A stretch of 64,000 nt of DNA from Vanilla planifolia (taxonomy: Eukaryota > Streptophyta > Magnoliopsida > Asparagales > Orchidaceae), in assembly GCA_023846275.1 (NCBI GenBank), contig CM043877.1, forward strand, positions 15,545,107 to 15,609,106, in the 5' to 3' direction. The notes under the pieces were generated by a model. That model had not been told where the DNA came from. It was given only the letters and a program-made list of their open reading frames with translations, and made no database searches. Below, piece by piece: positions 14,168 to 27,400 of the stretch (position 1 is the stretch's first letter; each line of letters starts with the position of its first letter). The position numbers were made by a program, and so were the translations under genes.

Positions 14168-14270
14168 ATGAGTGTGTGTGTGTGTATATGTGCGTGTGTG
14201 CATGCATGCGTGTAGGCGTGTGCATGTGCATGTGTGTGTTCATGTGCATGTGTATGTACATACATACATA
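14168..14270. repeat. (TG)n-rich compound microsatellite in copy B
   Basis: A mixed run of TG, TGCATG and TACA units of about 100 bp, at the position matching the TA run of copy A. It is alternating purine-pyrimidine almost throughout. Confidence 0.9.
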
Positions 14271-14529
14271 CTAAGATCATAACACATGCATTATGAATAT
14301 ATTTAATTTGAAGATTAATATCTTATGATCCAACATACTAGCTTCGATTTGAGGATAACATCTCTAAAAATTCAAATTCAATTTTTATTTATCATATATG
14401 AAAAAATTATATTTACCAGTATGTATAAATTAGATATGTTAATTTAGATATTATTTTTAAAGTCAAAATATATTCCTTTTCATTTTAAACATTTTTTAAT
14501 ATTTCATTTATTTTATTATTTTTTATAAT

Positions 14530-15080
14530 GAAGAAGTCATAGAAATAGTGAGCTAAGAAATCAGTAGTCATAGATAAGTAATGCAGAAAATCATAAATGT
14601 TTGTTATCATAAGAGAATATTGTTAAAAAATTATTTAAAAGTATGAAAGAATAATATTATACTACATCACTAGTTATAGATTTATCTACTTGATTATACA
14701 TAACAATTCCTTTGTATAATCTAAATTGTCTATAATAAAATATGTATAAAAGAATCAATATTCATCTTTCAAATAGTGTGTTTTTTAATTTATTATTCTT
14801 TGTAATGAAGAAGTCATAAAAATAGTGTGCTAAGAAATTAGTAAAGTAAGATAAGTAATGTAGAAAATCATAAACTTTTACAATCATAGGAGAATATGAT
14901 ATGTAAGAATCATTTAAAAGTATGAAAGAATAATATTATTTTACATCACTAGTTATAGATTTACCTACCTAATTTCACATAACAATTCCTTTTGTTTGAT
15001 CCTCCTTTATTCTAAATTATCTATAATAAAATATGTATAAAAAGATCAATATGCATCTTACAAATAGTGTGTTTCTTAAT
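14530..15080. repeat. internal tandem duplication, unit about 283 bp
   Basis: Two adjacent copies begin at about 14530 and 14812 with 'gaagaagtcata' and end with 'caaatagtgtg' near 14783 and 15074. Both contain 'aagtatgaaagaataatatt' and 'tcactagttatagattta'. A third, more distant relative lies in copy A at about 12105-12310. Confidence 0.8.
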
Positions 15081-15225
15081 TTATTTTATCCTCATAATTT
15101 AACTCCTATGTTGTAGGTTTTTACTTTCTATATTACTAGTATGATTTGCTAATAGTATCAAATGATCATCTAAATAATATAATATAATACAAGTATTATC
15201 TTGATATAATGTAGTATGTTCAATC

Positions 15226-16002
15226 ATATAAATCTTTTCTTATCACACATCATATTAATATAATCTCCTTGTAGCACCATATAATCCAATATGTTTCTTG
15301 TTACTTAATCTCTTCATCTCATCTGATTTGTAATTTCTTTAAGACTTTCATAAAGTATGATATATCATATAGTATTATACAATCCCATATAATCACATAA
15401 TAACCTTCTAATGTCATTTGATGATTGTACTAATATAAATGAATATTATATAAATGATATGATACCGTACGATCTATTTGCTAATCTTAACTAATTTTAT
15501 TTCAATATAAAATTATAAACTACAATAACATATCATATTGTACAAATAATCCCTCGTTAAACTAATAATGCACATTGTATTAATATAATCTAGAAAATCA
15601 TCTAGTATCATATCTTCATAGTTTCATCGTAGTCTTTCCACTAAAGCTCTTCATATTAGACGATCATACTAGTATGAAATTTTCTTGCAACAAACCCAAC
15701 ACTCGTCTTTTTTTTTTCTGAACTAATTTGACATCATCTCTCTCTAACCACCTCAACATGCTCTTTATCTCTCTTTCTCTCTTTCTTTCATAAGAATCCC
15801 AAGATTTGCATGACACAATAAGATATGAATTAAAACAATTTGAGATGCCAAAATCATGCACCAAAATTCTTCACTTATGGTTAGAACACTGTGACAACTC
15901 ATGCTTAAGCTTACATTGACCTCTATAGAGATGACGATACTTGAAAATGCTAATGCATGGAAATTGATATCTTATAATGTGATAACCAATTATTGCAACC
16001 TT

Positions 16003-16046
<44 letters not shown>

Positions 16047-16560
16047 TATCTAAAAAAATTTGGAAATTGAATACAAACACATGTATTTGTTTACTAATTA
16101 TTACTTTTAAAAAGCACTTTTTAAATTGTTGTCGTGCCACCAAACATATTTTTTTTAGCAATTAAATCGATGGAGACTTAAATATGAAAATTAATATTCT
16201 ATCTCTTAATAATCTATTATTTACAAATATATCATCAGTCAATCAAATATAACTTAAAGTAAAATTTTAAAATTACAAATCTATCCTTTGAGCTTGTGAT
16301 GTTTTCATATTTGTAAATATATCATATGATACTTGGATATGACCTAAGCCAAAATTTCTAAAATTATAGATTTACCTTGAGTAACCTTTTGATAATTATA
16401 AATATATTCGGATCTTTAAAAATTCATAAAAAAAATTGAGTCTTCAATTGTATATTTTGTGCTTATAATATATCAATTCTATATTATAATTAGCCTAGTG
16501 GGATTAGCTACTCCCTGGTATTCTTGAGAAGTAATGACTAAGGGTCACTAGTGCACATCT
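15226..16560. other. gene-free AT-rich DNA with a TA microsatellite
   Basis: No coding signal seen. A (TA)n run lies at 16009-16041. A short CT-rich tract lies near 15735-15790. Confidence 0.5.
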
Positions 16561-16562
16561 AT

Positions 16563-18418
16563 AAGTTTGACCTGACCCAATTTACAAAAACTAATTAACA
16601 AATCTAGCTTGACTCATTGCGCCTAAGCTGGTTCATAAGCAATGCCATGAACTAATTGACCCAGAGACCACAATGGTAACCTGACTTGATCGATACTCAG
16701 ACTTAGCTTGTTTCATATTAGGTCGGGTTCCTGGCTTATGGGTCTCCAAGGCCTGTTCCTTAGGCCAACTCTTCGGGCTTAGTAGTTTGGGTGCAGTAGT
16801 GCTTAGGCAAAAAATTATTTTTTATGATAATTAAATTTTTATATAAAAAATGTTTAAATGTTTATAAGATTTTTAAAACTCAAATACCTTCAAATAAAAT
16901 ACAATTTGAGCTACACTCATATATACATGAAAGTGATAACTTTATGAACATAATCATGAAGAAATTAAAGATTTAACATACTAATTATAAAGATTTAGAA
17001 ATAAAATTTTTTATGAATTAGTCACTCCACTGAAATCATTATCCTTAGCTCCAAAGTTTGTAGGTTGAACCATTAAATTACATTTAGTATTTATGCTATA
17101 GTCCTAATTCTAACAAATCTAGACCATTAGAATACTCTTTGAGATTTAATTAAAATAATATTAAGCTTAATAAAATATTAGTAAACACTTAACCTTAGTT
17201 TTGTGATCATCATATCAAAGGATATAACACTAAGACATATGATATGTATATAAATAATCTAATTTAGGTGTATATAATACATATCTTAAAATCTCTCCAA
17301 TTTAATTACATAAGAATCATGAATGAAACCCTATGTATCATATAATTATTAAGTGGTAGGTTTTTAAGTTCTAACCACAAATATTATGTAGATGATGAGC
17401 TTAAGATGGTAGCTACTTTACTAAGAGTTGAAATAATGAATTCATGTTTTACAGGTTAAGCCAACCTTGAGCAAAGCCACTAACACACTTTGACATGCCT
17501 CTATATATGAAATTTTACATAAAATATTTGATCAAGTTCTTTAATTGATTAATTTATATTTGAACTTGAGATGTATGATCTAAAATATTTAAGAAAGTAT
17601 TTTAATAAAGCTTGTACCCTTTTTATGTGATGATTTTAAAACCAAGCTAAATGATTACTAATGCCTTTGTTCAGCTTAGTATTATTTTAGTTAAATCTCG
17701 TGAAGTACTATAGTCGTTTGGGTTTGTTGGAGTAATGATTGTAACATATACAGTGAAGATTGATGGTTCAATTTATTGATTTTGAAGCTAATGACCATGG
17801 TCTTCGTATAGTGACTAATCTACAAAAAACTATATTTATAGATCTCTATGATTAACATGCTAAATCTTTATCTTTTTTGTAATTATGATACATGAGATTA
17901 TCATCTTTCTTGCATATTTGAGTTTGTATTGAGTTGTATTTGGTTGTTAAATTAAGTTATTTGAGTTTTTGAAATCTTATAAATTTTCATATAATTTTTC
18001 AAATATATATATATATATATATATAATGTTTTTCCTAAGCACCTAATCCCATCATCAAGCTCGAAAGGCTCAGGTCAAGTGGCCTAGTAGTACCAAGCAC
18101 TGGTCTTTGGGAGCCACAGGACAGGAGCCCGATTGAAACCAAGTCAGGTCAAGCCCAAGCATCGGTCTAAGGCACGATTCCTATAGCGATTCGGGTCACT
18201 CGGGTCAGCCTAGCCGTGACAGACTTGTTAATTTCTTAAGTAATGAATCAGGTCAGATCAAACCCAGCATATATATATATATATATAAACCAAGTCAGGT
18301 CAAGCCCAAGCATTGGTCTAAGGCACGATTCCTATAGCGATTTGGGTCAATCGGGTCAGCCTAGTCGTGACAGACTCGTTAATTTCTTAAGTAATGAATC
18401 AGGTCAGATCAAAATTGT
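16563..18418. mobile_element. foldback DNA element with inverted arms of about 650 bp
   Basis: The left arm (about 16563-17220) matches the reverse complement of the right arm (about 17625-18418). Matching tracts include 'tataagatttttaaaactca' on the left against 'tataagatttcaaaaactca' from the right, 'aaagatttaacata' against 'aaagatttagcatg', 'tagtcact' in both, and 'ttaggttgaacc'-like tracts. The outer 200 bp of each arm is GC-richer, with GGGTC, GACC and TGGCCTA words, as in some hAT-like elements. There is no transposase frame, so it is non-autonomous. Superfamily and target duplication are not established. The central spacer of about 400 bp is unrelated AT-rich DNA. Confidence 0.7.
18136..18413. 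repeat. 127-bp tandem duplication at the outer end of the foldback right arm
   Basis: Copy 1 (18136-18263) and copy 2 (18287-18413) differ at about six positions and are separated by 'cccagc' and a short (TA)n run. Both run from 'aaaccaagtcaggtcaagcc' to 'aatcaggtcagatcaaa'. The near identity shows a duplication younger than the arm divergence. Confidence 0.9.
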
Positions 18419-21320
18419 AAAACAAATTATCCCTATACCCTTTTACCTAAAAGTCTTTGAACAAAATTGACATCTTGTTTGATGATTCCTTCACTACTTC
18501 CTACAAGTAATCACTTCCCATTCTCATCAATCTCAAGTTAAAAAACCCATTGACTTCTCACTTGGTTAGCTATTAAACCATGACATGTTATTCGAAGTCA
18601 TATTCTATGCCACATCTTAATCATTTATAACACATTGCATGTTTAGCTTCAATTATATATCATTTTTCCCACCTTTTCTTTCTCATTTTTTATATACATA
18701 TATATACACACACATACACACCTATTAATGAGAATTAATCCACCTATTTTTATGAGAATTAACCTATGTTTAATAATCATTATTTTTGCTAAAAAAATAT
18801 ATTACAAATAAGGAACTCTTCTCATTTTGCCACAATGCAAATTTATTTCATTTTCTTAATTCCAACTTACATTTTACATATTAATTATTTTCATATACTA
18901 ATAATATCAATCTCATGATGTAAACTATTAAGATAATCAAAATGATATATTTGAAAAAATAATTTTTCACATGTGAAATAATATATAATATCTAATAGAA
19001 GTAAATTATAACATACAAAGAAAATCATTATTAGAATAAATAACTTGAGTATATCAAAACATCAAAGTGTGTCATCGCTTAAATTAGATTTTGCAAAAGA
19101 ATTTATTTATTATATTTAACAAATTATTGTATCAAATGTTCACTTTAATATAGTCATTTGTTGAAGATTCAGTTACAAATTATTTTTCTAAAAATTGTAT
19201 AAAATATATTTTTAATAAAAAAATCCACAAATTTTGATATAAAGCAAGTTTTCTTTATTTTTCAAAATACTCTCTTTAGTATCTTTCAATTTTTTTTGTT
19301 TATTTTGGATTAAAAGCTATTTAAAAAAAAACTTTTGAATACTTTAAAATAAGTTTGTTTGAATCATATTTGATTTGGCCTAGTTTAGATGAAATTTAGC
19401 CTAGTTCAACTTGGCCTAAATAATTTGGGTCTTGCTTGATTTTGATCTAGTTTAGGTTTGCGCTCAACCAACTTGATCTAGAATCTTCCTAAATTGGATT
19501 TGAGCTGATCTAGCTTAGTATGGGCTTGATCGAGTTAACTCATCAGGTCATGGGCAGGCGACTAAGTTGGCATTGGTCATAGATGGGATCAAGGTAAGCT
19601 TAGCTCTAACTATTGAAAGTCAAGTTTTGCCAATTGGGTTATCAAAATAAATGAGTGATCAGGTTGATTTTGATTCATTTGTATGTGAACTCAAGAATCG
19701 ACACATGCACTTAGGCATTCAGGTATCATAAGAGGTTGTGGGTCTAGCTTTAGTCAAAATGGGTACATGGTTCTCATAGGACTCTTTAGTGACATGCTAC
19801 CTTATGGATCATGTGCTTGGAACATTTATGTAGGCATGTTTCTTTTCTCCTTATTATCCACTCAAAGTAGTCTCAAAATTTGGCCAATTTATTTTCTAAA
19901 TTTTCCTACCCTTGAAGTTCTTTAATTTTATATTTTGATCATTTTAGATTTTTAAATTTTTTTAATGTTAAAATTATTGTTGTCCATTTTTTTAATGATC
20001 TATTTATTAATCAAATCAAATCTAATCACAATAAAATAAAATTATCATAATTAAAATTTTAAAATATTATTTTTTAATAATTGTATAAATTGTTATAGTT
20101 TTGATATCATGTTTACTCTAATAATCATTACGATATATTTCCCCTAAATTCTCAATCATTTTTTAACTAACTTATCTTTTTTTAGATAAATATTATATTT
20201 AACCCTTTTATATAACAAATCTAATCTAATCACACAATTTAATCTAAAGCATCGAAGGTATATTTGTTTTGCAAAAAAGGATTTTTAGACCAAAAATCAT
20301 GAGATGATACAATCCAACCAAAATAGTGCCAATTCAAGCGAATTTTAGATAGAAACTTGGATTTTTTTTTGTCGGTTGGTTACCAATTATTTATGGACAT
20401 AAAAATTTTTATACTTTTTTATCATTAGATCTATGCTTAAAGTTTTGGACATACATGAATGCCTTGATATTTCTCTATATAAATCTTTGTATATAACTTA
20501 TTTATGATTTTTTATAAAAAATTTATTTAATAGAAGCATGTTATAATTATGGATCATTTGAATTACACGCCTTATAAGACTCTTTCTCGACACCACTATT
20601 CCAAAAACCTTATCAACAAAGATTGCTATCATCAACATTCTTCATTGTAAAACTTGTTAGGTCTAAAAAGTTGTCGTAACCTATTTGGTAAAACACAAGA
20701 GAGAGATAGAAATATATGAAAATATAGAAGAGTAGGAGAATGAGTATTAAAAATGATCTTCAGAGTTGAGATCTTTTTCATAACTCCTTATAAATAAAAT
20801 AAGTGTTGTTCATTAAAAAAAACTTTTAATATATATATATTAATTGCAAGTTAATAAACAAATTTAAAAATATTAATAGTTATGTGAAGTTGAACTACAC
20901 AAGACAATCAAAGATTGAATTACACAAGACAGAATACATAATCTTAATCAAATAATTAATTATAGCTGATCTATAACATCAATAGTTTGAATAATTATAT
21001 TATTTTGTGGCATAATGTGCTTTATTGAGTGTTGCATATAATAAAATTTAAAATTTTAACTCATTGTTAGCTATTTGTAAACATTGCCCACGACATCATT
21101 ATTTTTATTTTTTATTTTTTTAAATATCTTATAAAAATTATTTTTATACAAATATAACTATTCATTTGAAAGTAATTAAATCCACAAATATTTGCAAACA
21201 CAAAACGTAAAATCATTAAGTTTAAAATTTTATAATTATTTTATTTGTATTTGATATTAAAAAAAAATTATATATAAAGGTATACCTATTGTTTTTTGTG
21301 AAAACAAGAAATTACTATTC
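18419..21320. other. gene-free AT-rich DNA upstream of the CCR4-like gene
   Basis: No coding signal. A stretch at 19380-19780 is slightly GC-richer and full of TTGGCC, GGGCTTGATC and CTTGATCTAG words, probably an eroded transposon end, but no boundary can be fixed. Confidence 0.4.
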
Positions 21321-21324
21321 AATA

Positions 21325-21350
21325 ATGTATATATATATATATATATATAT
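21325..21350. repeat. (TA)n run just upstream of the CCR4-like gene
   Basis: About 13 TA units ending some 65 bp before the preferred start codon at 21415. By position it could serve as the TATA region of the gene; this is inference. Confidence 0.6.
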
Positions 21351-21414
21351 TAAAAAAAAAGTGGCTTAATTACTTGTTATGCCCGAGAAGCCGATTCTGC
21401 TCATCGTGTCTACA

Positions 21415-24400
21415 ATGGCGAGTGTAGCCTCGCGGCTGGGTGGCCGCGCTCTGCTCCTGTCGTCGCCGGTGGACCCCCGTCAGAGGGCACGGAGAAGCCG
21501 CCGTGGATTTTCCGGAGCTCGGAACTCCGTCGAGCCCAGGGATCGTCGTTGGTACAATCCCGAGAGGCATCGCCAGCCTAACCCCGTCCGTCGTTGGGTC
21601 GAAGCGGAAACCTGCTTCGATTTGCCTGATTGCAGGGATGGTAAAATCATCGATATCCTATGAACTTGTTTCTGGTTTTTCTGCAGAAAGATGGGCCATT
21701 TGGGACTCTTCAGACTGAAAAAAAAATTGATTTTTAGGAAAATTAATGTTTGTTGTTTATGTAATTTCCTTTACAATATCAGAAATTTAATTAGCTACAT
21801 ATCATCACATTAAATAAAATGTTTGGATGCACAATGTCTGAAATTTCGGTTTTGATTTCAGTTTTAGTTGTCTGATTGAAGATCCATTTTGGATGATTTT
21901 GATATGATTTTTGTTTTTATCTAAATTGATTTTGATTATTTTAAAATTAATTTTAAAAATTCAATATCAAAATTTTAAAAATCAATTCAAAATTTTTATA
22001 TAATTAAAAATGTATCGAAATTATAATTGATTATTAAAACCACCAAAATCATTAACAACCACATCCTTGTTAGAAAACTAAATTTGAAATAAAACAAAAA
22101 ATTTCATATTTGGTTAATGTGGATATAAAGGTCATGTTTTTTTTTTAATTTAATGATATGTATGTAGCACTTCAATTTTATGTCATATAGGCAACAAAGC
22201 ATTATATGTTATTTGTATGTTTTTGTTGTAAACAAATTTGGTGTTTAACCTATGTAGAAGATAAAAGTCTTTGTTTTTGTTATTAAAATAATATTTTTAT
22301 AGGGAAAAAACATCTGATAAAACACAAAGTTTATATTTTTTTATTTAATTTTGTAAATTTGACTTGTTAACTTATTTCTAGACTATAAGCTTCTTATGGC
22401 TACCACATCTATAGAAGAACCAAAACATAAAATTTTTAAATTACTGCTGTTGTTTGAGATGGAAATCAAGAACATGGAAATACACACTTTGTAAGAAAAG
22501 CTCATTCGACTTCTGAGGAAACAAACATTTGAATTGCTATATGTCAATATCCCTTTGGTAGATGGTAGCTTACTTGTGTTTGTGCTAGTCTCCCCACACA
22601 CTTGTTTTATCTCAATTGAAATAGCCTTTTCTATGCAAATCTAAGATGTTTCAGTCAAATAAGTCATTTTGGTGAATTTGAGAAAATAATAGCTTAATTA
22701 ATGTAATACTAAGTATAGTTATGTTGGGAAGTTCAATGATTGAATCTTTAGTTGTTTGTGAATGTGTACTGAAAAGTTTGATTGTGATATTGGTCAAATG
22801 ACCTGTGAGCTAGAGGGGCATCATCTAAAGTCATTTAGCAAAATCAAACGGTTTTTGTGTTTGGCAATTGAAAAAAAATATTGCGTGCATGATTGATAGA
22901 GTACACATATAAAACTATATTATACGTGTAATTGTGCTCGTAATGTCCATCTATATGGCATCACTCCTATTTATGTGGATATTGTTCAATGTAGGTTTGT
23001 GAGTGTTTTGATAATGTGTACATAAGCGAGTGTACAAAAAAAATGCATGCATCAATTCAATAAAATGCATACTAATTTTTTATTCCTTCATATTGAATTG
23101 TTTGTGAGTATACATATTTATTTACTAATTCACAATAAAGTTTTGACACGCATCTGTTGCTTTGTTGGTGATTCACTTAGTTCATGTGTCGATAGAATTA
23201 TGCATGTATAAAATTATTTGCCTCAATATGTATGGCTTTCAATTGTATAAAGCACAAAATGTTGATTCTAGAGAAACACAGAGGCCAAATTATGTGTTCA
23301 TAATTCATTTCTTAAAACAGTTCATTCATTCTAATGACTTGAGGGAGAAGAGCTTAGGGTTTTGTTTTGCAATGCCTTTCCAAAGAACTTTTTTCATTGC
23401 AACATTAAAACATTGAAAGTTCACTAAACAGCTATCATCATGCATTCTTTTCCACTCATATAAAGTATCATTTTGAAAAATTCCTTTACAATTGCAGTCA
23501 ATGCTATCAAACAGAGCCTCAATTGCTAGCTAAAGGTCATTGTTTTTATATTTACATATGTAGCATATTAGTATATGAATGTCTTATCAAAATTCCATGC
23601 CCATTTTCGATGGCATTTTTTTGTAGATAGGTTTGTTCTCATATCTCACAACATCCTTGGTGTCAATAACATTTTGGAATATTCTAGCCTTTACATGAGA
23701 ATTCCTTCTGATTCTCTTCAATGGGAGTCAAGAAAGCGGCTCATTTGTGATGATCTAAGAGGATGGGATGCTGATATATTTTGCCTTCAGGCATGTTCTC
23801 AAACTATTCTATCATGGCTTAGGAGTTATTGCTTTGGTGTTTTCTTATTTGATATGCAAATTCTTGGTTTTTTAGGAAGTAGATAGATACTATGATGTTG
23901 AGAGTTTCTTAAGGAAAGATGGATATGCTGGTAGTTACAAGGTAGTTTGTTTTTCTTTTTTTTCTTTTTGGATGCGTTTTTTAAGTCATTGTAGCTCTAT
24001 GAAATATCATTAAGAGAATGGACAAAGAATATTTGCAGCGACGCACAGGAGATGCCAAGGATGGATGTGCTATCTTTTGGAAAAAGGAAAGGTCATTTAT
24101 GATACTAATGAAACTTGCACAATACTTTTGTTGTAATTGATAATGGCTTCTGGGCTCTTCCAGATTTTCTTTGCTTGAGGCTAGTGCCATTGAATTTACT
24201 TGTCATGGTCTTCGTGATAACGTGGCTCAACTCTTTGTTTTTGAGGTAAAAATGCATTTATCTATTAGTATCTCTTTTACACCCTCACTTGATCCCAATT
24301 GAACCACATTTAGCTCTGATATTACTTGTCAGAGAGGACCCAAGCTAGGTCAATACATAAATGATATTCATCAACCCAAAATCTTAAGTTATTAAATTAG

Positions 24401-27400
24401 GATTATTGCTTTGAATTTCAACTTCACAATTTGTTTTTAAATATCCAATATGAAATTATTCTTCATGTCTTTTTCGATATTTGCAACATATAAATATTGT
24501 CTTTGCATCTTATATTTCTAATAGAATCTTGATGGGAATTTTGATCAATTTTTGTAAAATAATTACTTCATAATAGGTTATTAGGCTCAACCTTTCAATA
24601 TCATCTAATAAATTTTTGAAACATATTATTTCTTAATCAATTTAATATTTAATAATAACTATGTCAAACTAACCCTTAGTTTGTTTTTATATTCAATTGC
24701 ATATGATGACATAGTTTGGTACATAATATTTGTTTGAATTTTATAGATACATAGTACTTAAACATACATACTTATATATATCAGACCCAAATCTTTAATA
24801 ATGATACATAATTCTATAATAAGATAAATAAATTAGATTTAAATTACAATTAAGCATATCTATTTGATAGAAATATTATTATAGCAGAACTAAAAGCAAT
24901 AAAATTAAATTGTATATAAATTATTTTTTTGAGTTGATTAAGTGTCATTTTGAGTATTTTTTAAAACAAAAGTTCGAAAAATTTGTAAAATCAATTTCAA
25001 AAAAATCAATTATATGACAAAGTTTGTTTAAAAGCTCATTTTGAAATAGAAAAGATAGAAATATAATTGAAATAATATTGGGAGTCAAATATTATTAGTT
25101 TTATGGACTAAAATAATTGTTTGTTAATGTTTAAGATAAAGATGATGTACAAATAATATTAACAATTAAAATGTTATAAGCATGTTTTTGAGTATTACAT
25201 ATATAACAATTCTTAAAAAAGTTTTTTGTTGCAGCTCGTATGCACTATCTAGCTGCCTTAACATATTTGCTTTATTATGCCACCTCAAGTGACATTGTAT
25301 TGTTCCAAGGGTGACTTATTTTGTTAACAATCAAACCGTGCATGATGTATTATCTTTATATTTTATTGATGGACTAATTGTTTAATGTTGACCTCTTGTA
25401 GGTAGGTAAACATAAAACTAATTCAAGAAGAGTGGTTGTTGGTAATATCCATGTTCTTTTTAACCCCAAACGTGGGGACATTAAGTTAGGTCAGGTATTC
25501 TTCTACTTATATTGTCTTAATAATTATTAATTCATTGGATTGTTTGCATGATTACTTTTTTTTATCTTTTTACTAATAAATAGATTGATTTAGTGTCTAC
25601 CTAAACCTTTTTTAATTGGAAGTTTTGTAAGGAATATTAAGGTTGGTTTATTATTATTATTGTGAAGTATTAAACTAATTAATAAATAAATTAGTTTAAA
25701 TATTGTTGTTATTTAATGTTATTATAAAGTTGTGTGTATGATAACATATTGTCAAGAAATTCTTAAAAAAATAATTTTTATTTTGAAATAGCAAAAGTAT
25801 CTATTAATTTTTTGTTAAAAGAGTAAAATAATTTTCATTATTATTTTAGGAGATAAAAATGCCTTTTATTCTATCCATATTTTTTTTATTTGAAGAAATG
25901 TGTTTCAAAACATTGTCAGATAGCTATATGACCACATTTTGGAGTACACTTTTGTAAAAAAAAAAAAACATGTTAAATGAAGCTTTAACATGTATTTATA
26001 TTGTTCCATCATTGCAACATTATTTTCCTTTAGATCTACATCTTTTTACTAGCAAGCAAATGGCTTGAATTTGGTTGAACTATTTTTTATGTTACACAAA
26101 TGGATAATTCTTAGTTCACTTTTTCATATTTATTGAAATGCATTTACCTTTCTTTTTGTTTGATACATAAATTGATTATGTGAGTTATTTTTTGTCAAGA
26201 GATTATGTTAGATGATCATTAGATTTAAATGTTACATGTAATCCATTTTTAACATTTTAAGAGTGGTTGACAATCATTCAAATTTGATGGTCTAAAGATT
26301 GATTTGGCAAATTCTATTTAGATTTAGGTGTTACAATTTAGATATTTTTTAGTGTATTTTATGATTCTCACTCTTCACTTAATTTTATGTTATTGTATTT
26401 TTGTTCAAAATTATTAGAGTTAATGCCACTCACTTTTCCAAAATATCCAAATAGATTTCTCTAATTTTTAAATAAAAATAATAAAGTCTTTCTTTAATAA
26501 AAATTGTTAAAGTGAAAAACTTTTTTGATGTTATGGGTTAGTTAAAATCTGAAATTACTATCGTAATTATTGTCTTCTGTGTTTGGGCTAGGACTTTGGT
26601 TGATAGGTGATATAGCCTTGCTTTGATGTTTTTTGGAGGTATTTCATATAGATTCTTTTGTTCTAGTCTTGTTTTTCCTTTTTTTTTTTAAATTCATTGG
26701 AGAGTTTTTCATTAATGTTGTTAGTTTAAATCCATGAGGGCAAATTGTGTTGACAAGAGCGATTGATTTAAGAAAGATCGATGATCTAATTATGGTAACC
26801 AACACCGTGAATCCAAAGCTAAAATGGTTACTATAAGAGGTTCTAGAGTTAGGTGAAAATCGCATTAGTAAAATTTAATGTAATTGGAATAAAATGTACA
26901 TTTATCATAAGGTTAATCTCATTTATTATAACAAGGACTTAGTATGGTGACATTTCATTAGCCATTCTCAAATTTTGGAATTTTGATATCATATCTACTT
27001 CTTTCTTTTTTCCTTATATTTTGAAAACATGTCAAAATCTTTATTTTCTTTTTATAAAAACATTATAATAGAAGTAAATTTTTATCACTTTTGAATTCAT
27101 GTAATGAAAGTATCTTTTACAATCAAGTGAAAACATAAAGTTTTTCACATTCTTTTTTTAAAAGCATATATACATGCAAATATCGATGTTAAAAAATCAT
27201 TTACATTTCATCTTTGTTTAAATAAAACAAACATAAAAATCACATATCTAGTGACAATTGTAGCAACTTCTAAATCATTATGTGTTAGTTCTAATTTTAT
27301 TTTGATGGTCTCATGAAGTGTTTTTTTTTTATCTGAAAGTGTTAGGCTATAATAAGTATGAGTCAACTAAGACTAGCTTAGTGGTAAAATAACTGTACAT

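Larger units (their letters stand above)
12473..15225. repeat. large tandem duplication, copy B (about 2.75 kb, expanded)
   Basis: Second copy of the block at 10718-12472. It is about 1 kb longer, through extra sequence near 13240-13400 and about 13530-13950 and an internal duplication of about 283 bp (14530-15080). The extra piece near 13240 resembles a tract common in plant LTR elements ('cacaagatttttttatgtg'). At the site where copy A carries (TA)n, this copy carries a TG-rich microsatellite. Confidence 0.65.

Noticed and set aside
14168-14270. Possible CRISPR-like or regulatory array
   Set aside because: It is a compound dinucleotide microsatellite in plant DNA with no spacer structure.
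21379-21414. Upstream ATG for the CCR4-like gene
   Set aside because: It is in frame and possible, but has a weaker context and adds 12 residues with no family support; ATG 21415 has a strong context.
21440-21718. Second plus-strand frame over CCR4 exon 1
   Set aside because: It is a shadow of the GC-rich exon; only the other frame joins exon 2 in phase.
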